64,000 nucleotides of DNA from Actinomadura barringtoniae (lineage in GTDB: Bacteria; Actinomycetota; Actinomycetes; Streptosporangiales; Streptosporangiaceae), in the NCBI RefSeq assembly GCF_017573505.1, contig NZ_JAGEOJ010000015.1, positions 62,001 to 126,000 of the forward strand, read 5' to 3'. This document shows, one piece after another, positions 58,045 through 64,000 of this stretch. The translations under genes and the position numbers were made by a program. Position 1 is the first letter of the stretch, and every line of letters begins with the position of its first letter. The notes below the pieces were generated by a model that was not told where the DNA came from, ran no database searches, and was given only the letters and a program-made list of their open reading frames with translations.

Positions 58045-59567
58045 GCGGCGTCCCCGGCCCCGGTCATGGCGGAGCCGAGCTCCTCGGGGGTGACGGTCCC
58101 CGGATCGACCTCCGCGACCAGGCGGCCGCGCAGGATCACGTGCAGCGTGTCGGACATTCCGATGAGTTCCTCGAGATCGGCGCTGATCAGCAGCACGGCG
58201 AGGCCCGCGGCGCGGGCCTGCCGCAGGTACTCCCAGATCGCGGCCTGCGCGCCGACGTCGATGCCGCGGGTCGGATGCGCGGCGATCAGCAGCCGCGGCT
58301 CGCCCGACATCTCACGGCCGACGATCAGCTTCTGCTGGTTGCCGCCCGACAGCGCCGCCGCCGGCACCTCGATGCCCGGCGTACGGACGTCGTAGGCCCG
58401 CACGATCCGGGTGGTGTCGCGGCGCGCGCCGCGGCGGGCGATCCAGGGGCCGCGCACGTTGGGCTTCTGGGTCTGGTGGCCGAGCATCCGGTTCTCCCAG
58501 AGCGTCCCCTCCAGGATCAGCCCGTGCCGGTGCCGGTCCTCGGGGATGTAGGAGATGCCCGCCTCGCGGCGGCGCCGGGTCGGCCAGTGGGTGATGTCGT
58601 CGCCGCCGTAGGTGATGACGCCGGTGCCCGCCGGGCGGATGCCCATCAGGGCCTCGATCAGCTCGCTCTGGCCGTTGCCCTCGACCCCGGCCAGCCCGAC
58701 GATCTCACCGCGGCGGATGCGCAGCGACAGGTCGTTCACGACCGGGCGCCCGTCCTCGGTCACCACGGTGAGGCCCGCCACGTCCAGCTGCACCTCGTCG
58801 GTGACCGTGGACTCGCGCAGCTCGGGCGTCGGCAGCTCCGAGCCGACCATCATCTCGGCGAGCTGCCGGGACGTGGTCTCGCGCGGGTCGACGCAGTCGG
58901 CGACGGTGGTGCCGCGCCGGATCACCGTGATGGTGTCGGCGACCGCGAGCACCTCGTCGAGCTTGTGCGAGATGAACAGCACGGTGAGGCCCTCGGCCTT
59001 CAGCTCCCGCAGGTTGGCGAACAGCTCGTCGACCTCCTGCGGGACCAGCACCGCGGTGGGCTCATCCAGGATGAGCACCCGCGCGCCCCGGTAGAGGACC
59101 TTGAGGATCTCCACCCGCTGCCGGTCGCCGACGCCGAGCTTCTCGACGAGCGAGTCGGGGTCCACCCGCAGCCCGTACGCCTTGCCCATCTCGGTGATCT
59201 TCTTGCGCGCTGCGGCGAAGTCGATCCCGCCGCGGCGCTTCGGCTCGGCGCCGAGGATCACGTTCTCCAGCACGGTCAGGTTGTCGGCCAGCTTGAAGTG
59301 CTGGTGGACCATGCCGATGCCGCGCGCGATCGCGTCGGCCGGGGTACGGAAGGAGACCTGCTCGCCGTCGATCTCGATGGTCCCCTCGTCCGGCTTCTGC
59401 ATGCCGTAGAGGATCTTCATCAGGGTCGACTTGCCGGCCCCGTTCTCGCCGCACAGCGCGTGGACCTCACCGCGGTTGATGGTGAGGTCGATGTCGCGGT
59501 TGGCCACCACGCCGGGAAAGCGCTTGGTGATCGATGTCAGCCGTACGGCCGGCACCTCGTCAGGCAC
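58041..59567 (-). CDS. Nucleoside ABC transporter, duplicated ATP-binding subunit (BmpB/YufO-like)
   Basis: A 508-residue protein with two ABC domains. Domain 1 has Walker A GENGAGKSTLMK near 40 and Walker B ILDEPTAVLVPQE, with a VGDRQRVEILK signature variant that lacks the canonical LSGG. Domain 2 has a degenerate Walker A (VEGNGQSELIEAL, no Lys), but a proper signature LSGGNQQKLIVGREM. This pattern is usual for sugar- and nucleoside-importing tandem ATPases. GTG start at 59567. It sits 145 bases after the lipoprotein gene. Confidence 0.94.
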   Translation of the reverse strand: MPDEVPAVRLTSITKRFPGVVANRDIDLTINRGEVHALCGENGAGKSTLMKILYGMQKPDEGTIEIDGEQVSFRTPADAIARGIGMVHQHFKLADNLTVLENVILGAEPKRRGGIDFAAARKKITEMGKAYGLRVDPDSLVEKLGVGDRQRVEILKVLYRGARVLILDEPTAVLVPQEVDELFANLRELKAEGLTVLFISHKLDEVLAVADTITVIRRGTTVADCVDPRETTSRQLAEMMVGSELPTPELRESTVTDEVQLDVAGLTVVTEDGRPVVNDLSLRIRRGEIVGLAGVEGNGQSELIEALMGIRPAGTGVITYGGDDITHWPTRRRREAGISYIPEDRHRHGLILEGTLWENRMLGHQTQKPNVRGPWIARRGARRDTTRIVRAYDVRTPGIEVPAAALSGGNQQKLIVGREMSGEPRLLIAAHPTRGIDVGAQAAIWEYLRQARAAGLAVLLISADLEELIGMSDTLHVILRGRLVAEVDPGTVTPEELGSAMTGAGDAA

Positions 59568-59712
59568 GAGTGCCCCCCTGACTCAGAGTGCGTCCAGATC
59601 AACTGCGTGCGGATCCTGCGGGTCAACGACCCGCGCCGCGCGCCTCCCGCCGGTGGTCGGCGGGGTGCGCGCGGCGGATGGTCCGTCCCCTATGCCCGGG
59701 AACGAACGTGGA

Positions 59713-60771
59713 TCACTTGGTGGGCACCTGGATCTTGCCGCTGATGATGTCGGCCTTGTACGCGTCCAGCTTGGCCTTGATGTCGTCGACCTTGCCGCCG
59801 GAGGCGGAGTAGCCCACGCCGTCGTTGGCCAGGTCGTACTTCTTGGTGCCGGCCTGGAAGGTGCCCTTGGAGACGGCCTCGACGAAGTCGTACACCGACA
59901 CGTCCACGTGCTTCACCATCGAGGTGAGGATGTAGTCCTTCACCGTGGAGACGGCGGGCAGGTTGTACTGGTCGGAGTCGACGCCGATGACCATCTTCTT
60001 GGCCGCGCCGACGGTCTTGATCACGCCGATGCCGGCGCCGCCGGCCGCGTGGTAGATCACGTCCGCGCCCTTGTCGAGCTGGCCCTTGGCGGCCTCGTTG
60101 CCGAGCGCCGGGTTCTTGAACCCGTCGAAGTTCGGCGGCTCGGTGAGGTACTTGGCCGGCAGGATCTTGATCGACGGCTTGGCCGCCTTGGCGCCCGCCT
60201 CGTACCCGGCCTGGAACTTGTGGATCAGCGGCACGTTGACGCCGCCGATGAAGCCGATCGTGCCGGACTTGGACTTCAGCGCGGCGGCCGCGCCGACCAG
60301 GAAGGAGCCCTGCTCCTCGGAGAAGCAGGCGCCCTCGACGTTGGCGCCCTCGACCTTGCACTGGTCGGCGTCGACGACCAGGAACTTGGTGTTCGGGTAA
60401 GCCTTCGCCACCTTGATCACCGAGGCGGTGTAGGCGAAGCCGACGCCGATGACCGGGTTGTAGCCCTTGCCGGCCAGCAGCTTCAGCCGGGCCTCCTTGT
60501 CGGCGTCGGGCTCGTCCGGCTTGGCGGAGATCTCCTCGGTCTTGATGTCGAGGTCCTGCTTGGCCTTGTCGAGACCGGCCGCGGCCGAGTCGTTGAACGA
60601 CTGGTCGCCGCGCCCGCCGATGTCGAACGCCAGGCCGACCTTGACGACCTTCTTGCTGTCCCCGCCGCTGGAGCCCCCAGTGTCGGCCTTCTTGCCACCG
60701 CACGCGGAGGCGCTCAGCGCGAGCGCTGCGCCCGTCACGCTGACGAGCGAGATCTTGTATCCACGGCGCAA
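59713..60771 (-). CDS. BMP-family nucleoside-binding lipoprotein
   Basis: A 352-residue substrate-binding protein for the nucleoside ABC transporter. Signal sequence LRRGYKISLVSVTGAALALS ends in the lipobox SASAC, so the Cys near 24 is lipidated. The mature BMP/PnrA-like domain begins KVVKVGLAFDIGGRGDQSFND, has the DVIYHAAGGAGIGVIK segment that binds the nucleoside base and the GVDSDQYNLPA hinge. The start must be a TTG at 60771, because AAGGAG lies 7 bases before it and there is no ATG or GTG between that site and the lipobox. The frame is open further upstream without coding character. Confidence 0.9.
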   Translation of the reverse strand: MRRGYKISLVSVTGAALALSASACGGKKADTGGSSGGDSKKVVKVGLAFDIGGRGDQSFNDSAAAGLDKAKQDLDIKTEEISAKPDEPDADKEARLKLLAGKGYNPVIGVGFAYTASVIKVAKAYPNTKFLVVDADQCKVEGANVEGACFSEEQGSFLVGAAAALKSKSGTIGFIGGVNVPLIHKFQAGYEAGAKAAKPSIKILPAKYLTEPPNFDGFKNPALGNEAAKGQLDKGADVIYHAAGGAGIGVIKTVGAAKKMVIGVDSDQYNLPAVSTVKDYILTSMVKHVDVSVYDFVEAVSKGTFQAGTKKYDLANDGVGYSASGGKVDDIKAKLDAYKADIISGKIQVPTK

Positions 60772-60881
60772 GGTAGCGCTCCTTCCATTCCCCACCCAGT
60801 CATAGCGGCCAAAACAGGCCACCGAAATCGTGAGGAAACTACCTCGCGCCGAACGCGAAACGCCCGCCGTGCACCGTTTCG

Positions 60882-60904
60882 CAACGCGTCCGTTACCAAC
60901 GCGT
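60882..60904. promoter_or_regulatory. Direct repeat of CAACGCGT upstream of the nucleoside operon
   Basis: CAACGCGT occurs at 60882-60889 and 60897-60904, 15 bases apart. It lies 111-133 bases upstream of the TTG start of the lipoprotein gene and might be a regulator site. Evidence is weak. Confidence 0.25.
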
Positions 60905-60966
60905 ACGCATATCGCCACAGGTCAAAGCCCGGACGGGGCGTGAGATGTGGAAGGGATGCGGTGGTC

Positions 60967-62376
60967 TCAGGCGATCGCGGCGCCCTCCATGGGCTCTTGA
61001 TCACCGGGACGGTTGCCGTCCCACAGGGCGGTGAGCGCCGTGGCCGCGAGCACCCGGACGCCGGCCGCGATGCAGCTCTCGTCGACGTCGAAGTCGCCGC
61101 GGTGAAGGTCGTACTCGCCGGACGAGCCGGGCTCGCGCACGCCGAGGCGGGCGAGGGCGCCGGGGATCGACTCCAGGTACCAGCCGAAGTCCTCGCCGCC
61201 CAGGCTCTGCGGGGTCGGCACGGCGGCCTCCTCGCCGAGCACCTGCGCCGAGGCGTCCCGGAACATCTGCACGCTGGTCGCCTCGTTCACGGTGGGCGGC
61301 ACGCCGCGGACGTACTCCAGCGAGGCCTCCACGTCGTAGGCGGCGGCGACCGACTGGAGCAGCGACTTCATCATCTCCGGCGCGCGGTGCCAGGCCTCGT
61401 CGTCCAGGCAGCGCACGGTGCCCTCGGCGATCCCGTCGTCGGGGATCGCGTTGGCGACCGAGCCGGCCGAGACGCGGCCCCACACCAGCGACAGGCTGGA
61501 GCGCGGGTCGACCCGGCGCGACAGCGCGGCGGGGAGCTCGGTGACGATCTTGGCCAGGGCGTACACCAGGTCGGCGGTCAGGTGCGGCCGGGCGGTGTGC
61601 CCGCCGGGGCCGGTGACCTTGACGTAGACCTTGTCGCAGGCCGCGGTGATCGGCCCGGTGCGCAGGCCCAGCTGGCCGACCTCGATGCGCGGGTCGCAGT
61701 GCAGCGCGAACGCGCGGTCCACGCCGCAGATGCCGCCGGCGGCCATCACGTCCAGCGCCCCGCCCGGGGTCTCCTCGGCGGGCTGGAACAGCAGCCGGAC
61801 GCGGCCCGGGAGCAGCCCCGCCGCGGCCTGCTGGGCCAGGAAGAGCCCGGCGCCCAGCACCATGGTGGTGTGCACGTCGTGGCCGCAGGCGTGCGCGACG
61901 CCGGGGACCGTCGACTTGTACGGCACGTCCTTCTCGTCCTGCAGCGGCAGCGCGTCGATGTCCGCGCGCAGCGCCACCGTGGGGCCGTCCTCAGGGCCGA
62001 TGTCGCAGAACAGCCCGGTGCCGCGGGGCAGCACCTGCGGCCGCAGCCCGGCCTCGGTCAGCCGTTCCACGATCCGCTGGGTGGTGCGGTGCTCGGCGTA
62101 GCCCAGTTCCGGGTGCATGTGGAGGTCGCGCCGGAAGAGCTTGAGGGCGTCCTCGTGGCGCGCAAGGAAGGAGTCGAGCTGCAGTTGCAGCTGCTCGCCG
62201 CCGAGCGCGGCCACAGGTCCGCCGCCTGATGGTTCAAGGCCGGGCATCACCCCGGGTCCCGGTGTGGTCATGTGCGCCCCCTGCGCCATGGCGGAGCCGA
62301 AAGGCGTCCGCCCCGTGGTCTGTTCCGAACCGGAGGGGCTGGCCGATTCGCCGTCGGTGTCCTCACGTTCCGACAT
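60967..62376 (-). CDS. M20 family metal-dependent amidohydrolase
   Basis: A 469-residue zinc or manganese peptidase/amidohydrolase, like the AmiA1/AmiB1 proteins of mycobacteria, probably cleaving N-acyl amino acids or related amides. Metal site and catalysis: CGHDVHTTM with the metal His, ALRADIDALPLQDE, QPAEETPGGALDVMAAGG with the Glu pair, and GGEDFGWYL near the end. The dimerisation domain lies at about 240-350. The first 50 residues are low-complexity. The ATG at 62376 has GGGAGG six bases upstream and overlaps the preceding gene by 14 bases. An ATG at 62271 with AGGGGG is an alternative. Confidence 0.9.
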   Translation of the reverse strand: MSEREDTDGESASPSGSEQTTGRTPFGSAMAQGAHMTTPGPGVMPGLEPSGGGPVAALGGEQLQLQLDSFLARHEDALKLFRRDLHMHPELGYAEHRTTQRIVERLTEAGLRPQVLPRGTGLFCDIGPEDGPTVALRADIDALPLQDEKDVPYKSTVPGVAHACGHDVHTTMVLGAGLFLAQQAAAGLLPGRVRLLFQPAEETPGGALDVMAAGGICGVDRAFALHCDPRIEVGQLGLRTGPITAACDKVYVKVTGPGGHTARPHLTADLVYALAKIVTELPAALSRRVDPRSSLSLVWGRVSAGSVANAIPDDGIAEGTVRCLDDEAWHRAPEMMKSLLQSVAAAYDVEASLEYVRGVPPTVNEATSVQMFRDASAQVLGEEAAVPTPQSLGGEDFGWYLESIPGALARLGVREPGSSGEYDLHRGDFDVDESCIAAGVRVLAATALTALWDGNRPGDQEPMEGAAIA

Positions 62377-63529
62377 GGGCAACCTCCCCCAGGGTGACGA
62401 ATCTGTCCTCTGCGAACTCGGCGATCGCCGCCTGTACGACGTTCTCCAAGGTTCCGCCCTCGGCGCGGATCGCGCGCTGGCGTTCGTACGGCGCCCCGTG
62501 TTCCAGGACCTCGCCGGCGACCTTCAGCTCCTCCGCGCAGCCGAGCCGGTCGGCGACCGGCTCCAGCTCGCGGATCAGCTCGTAGAGATCGTCGCGGAGC
62601 GGCGCCGTGTTCCCAGTGTCATCGGTAATGACGATGGCGTCGAGGCCGTATCTGGTAGCGCGCCACTTGTTGTCGCGCACCACCCAGGCGGCCGGCCGCG
62701 GCAGCGTGTAGCCGCGGTCCAGCTGCTGGTCGAAGAGCGTGACCAGGCTCTGGCAGAGTGCGGCCGCCATGCCCACCTCACGCAGGGTGGGAATCCCGTC
62801 GAACATCCGGATCTCGATCGTGCCGAAGTCGGGATGCGGGCGGATGTCCCACCAGACCTCCTTGATGCTCCGGATGGTACCGGCGCGCAGGAGGGTGTCC
62901 ATGTAGTCCTCGAAGGCGGCCCAGTCGTCCAGCAGGTGCGGCGGGCCGGCCGTCGGGAGCTGGCCGAACACGACGGCGCGGCTGGAGGCCAGCCCGGTGT
63001 CGCTGCCGCTCCAGAACGGGCTGGAGGCCGTCAGGGCCAGGAAGTGCGGCAGGTAGGCCGAGAGCGCGTTCACGATCGGGATCGCCTTGTCGACGTTGCG
63101 CACACCTACATGAACGTGCACGCCGAAGGTTTGGATCCGCCGCGCGAGCCACTGCATCTGCTCGATCAGCTCGGCGTAGCGCTGGATCGGCGCCATCACC
63201 GCGTCCCGCCAGTCGCTGATCGGATGGGTCCCGGTGCAGGCCAGGGCCAGTCCGCGGGCGGCGGTCGCCGCGCGCAGCTCCTTGACGGTGGCCGCCAGGT
63301 CGGCCTTGGCCTCCCCGACGGTGTGACTGATATCGGTCACTATCTCGACCGTGGACTCCATGAGCTCATGCCGGATCTTGGGGTTGTCCCCGCCCTCGCT
63401 GAGCGACGGCAGGGCGGCGAGCACCTCGCGTGCGTCCTGCCGAAGGTGCATGGTCTCGGTGTCGATGAGCTGGAGCTCCCACTCCACGCCCAACGTCGCG
63501 CCACGGGATGGGTTGAAGTCAATGGCCAC
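62363..63529 (-). CDS. Glutamate-cysteine ligase-like carboxylate-amine ligase (GCS2/YbdK type)
   Basis: A 388-residue ATP-grasp-like ligase of the GCS2 family. It joins glutamate to an amine, e.g. cysteine, using ATP. Typical parts are LGVEWELQLIDTETMHL near 15, KIRHELMESTVEIVTDI, QTFGVHVHVGVRNVDK and IEIRMFDGIPTLREVGMAAAL. Actinomycetes usually make mycothiol, so a gamma-glutamylcysteine role (ergothioneine-type EgtA or other) is open. GTG at 63529 has GGAGG six bases before it. The upstream open frame to 63721 is not coding-like. Overlap and same strand suggest an operon with the M20 gene. Confidence 0.88.
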   Translation of the reverse strand: MAIDFNPSRGATLGVEWELQLIDTETMHLRQDAREVLAALPSLSEGGDNPKIRHELMESTVEIVTDISHTVGEAKADLAATVKELRAATAARGLALACTGTHPISDWRDAVMAPIQRYAELIEQMQWLARRIQTFGVHVHVGVRNVDKAIPIVNALSAYLPHFLALTASSPFWSGSDTGLASSRAVVFGQLPTAGPPHLLDDWAAFEDYMDTLLRAGTIRSIKEVWWDIRPHPDFGTIEIRMFDGIPTLREVGMAAALCQSLVTLFDQQLDRGYTLPRPAAWVVRDNKWRATRYGLDAIVITDDTGNTAPLRDDLYELIRELEPVADRLGCAEELKVAGEVLEHGAPYERQRAIRAEGGTLENVVQAAIAEFAEDRFVTLGEVAHVGT

Positions 63530-63925
63530 GGCCAACCTCCGTCCACAATCCTTGCAGGTCGATGCGTGGCACGTGGCGCAATTCAGCCAGCGGGTCACTA
63601 AGCCTGGACAAACGCCGGACCAGATCGCCGTCTCACCCCATGATGGCGCCCGGTGCCCGTCACCTGCAGGGGTCCATGCCCTTCGCAGATCAATTGACTC
63701 GTACGGGCGACCGGTGAACACGGTCCGTCACCCATTTCGGTCATCGATCATCGGGACGGCACCACCCGAACGAACTAGTCCACCTGCCCCAAATTCGCAC
63801 CGTTCACTCCGCGTGACTGTTCGGTCCGGTGATGCACGTCACACCCGTCACTTTGGCCCCAGTAGCCCGACACGTCCCGGGCGGGTACCGAACGCGCGGG
63901 GTGGTCGCCTAGTCTTCGATGGGTC
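63530..63925. other. Intergenic region between divergent genes (396 bases)
   Basis: No gene was recognised. The region must hold promoters for the ligase gene (minus) and the secreted protein gene (plus). The possible -10 TAGTCT at 63910-63915 serves the plus-strand gene. Base composition is lower in GC around 63700-63860 than in the neighbours, as expected for regulatory DNA. No strong hairpin or repeat was seen. Confidence 0.5.
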
Positions 63926-64000
63926 ATGACGAGAACACGCCGCGCCGCCGCCGCCCTCGCCCTGCCGCTCGTCGCGGCGTCCCTGACCGTCGCCCCGTGC
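63926..64000 (+). CDS. Start of a secreted or lipid-anchored protein (3' end outside window)
   Basis: The first 25 codons only: MTRTRRAAAALALPLVAASL, then TVAPC. This is a classical Sec signal peptide: basic N terminus and hydrophobic Ala/Leu core. The Cys at codon 25 might belong to a lipobox, although VAPC is not a strong one. TAGTCT at 63910-63915 lies 10 bases before the ATG. The protein cannot be named. Confidence 0.6.
   Translation, partial: MTRTRRAAAALALPLVAASLTVAPC

Noticed and set aside
60772..60918. Upstream extension of the BMP lipoprotein by 49 codons
   Set aside because: It would bury the signal peptide; AAGGAG lies 7 bases before TTG 60771.

Overview
The window is very GC-rich actinobacterial chromosome, most like the Thermomonosporaceae (Actinomadura or Thermomonospora type); this placement is inferred from gene content and gene order and is not proven. 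Supporting signs are the split acyl-CoA carboxylase with an epsilon subunit, PEP carboxylase, a Tad/Flp pilus operon with a LysM-BTAD protein, a WXG100 protein, and many GTG starts and 4-bp gene overlaps. Several genes also show a leaderless layout, with a TANNNT -10 box only 6 to 8 bases before the start codon. Parts of the order (birA, accD/accE, accA, lpdA, GGCT protein, PNP, phosphosugar mutase, add, deoA, cdd) recall, from memory, the Mycobacterium tuberculosis Rv3279c-Rv3315c region, spread out here by insertions.

Layout. 1-11.6 kb: end of bacterioferritin, class III adenylate cyclase, BirA, enoyl-CoA hydratase, a GNAT enzyme overlapping PEP carboxylase, AccD/AccE, a NYN-domain protein behind a foldable leader, a beta-propeller lipoprotein and a DUF899 protein. 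11.7-14.2 kb: an MFS exporter, an AhpD-like protein and an RsrR-like Rrf2 regulator with two matching operator candidates. 14.2-24.7 kb: the LysM-BTAD protein and a nine-gene tad pilus operon, with one unknown secreted protein between them. 25-35.9 kb: a TetR/epimerase pair with strong palindromes, an FHA-bearing EccC/EssC-type ATPase, amidase-MerR, a MOSC protein, a WXG100 protein and zinc-free ribosomal protein L31 behind a Zur-like box. 36-41.2 kb: an ABC-2 exporter divergent from a two-component system, then an SPFH protein. 41.4-49.6 kb: biotin carboxylase AccA, a glycine-rich membrane protein, LpdA-type dehydrogenase, GGCT protein, PNP and phosphosugar mutase. 49.7-64 kb: a PH-domain protein and nucleoside catabolism (add, deoA, cdd) with a complete BMP-type nucleoside ABC importer, a secreted X-Pro peptidase, an M20 amidohydrolase, a glutamate-cysteine ligase-like protein and the start of a secreted protein.

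How the genes fit together. BMP lipoprotein, ATPase and two permeases import nucleosides. Cytidine deaminase, thymidine phosphorylase, adenosine deaminase and purine nucleoside phosphorylase break them down, and the phosphosugar mutase could isomerise the pentose-1-phosphate. BirA, AccA, AccD and AccE make up an acyl-CoA carboxylase system, with PEP carboxylase close by.

The strongest candidates for something undescribed are a duplicated 63-bp hairpin element (25-bp arms, 13-nt loop) whose two copies differ by a compensatory base-pair change, the pseudoknot-capable leader before the NYN gene, and the RsrR-like redox switch with its paired operators. No rRNA, tRNA, CRISPR array, transposase or prophage gene was recognised.
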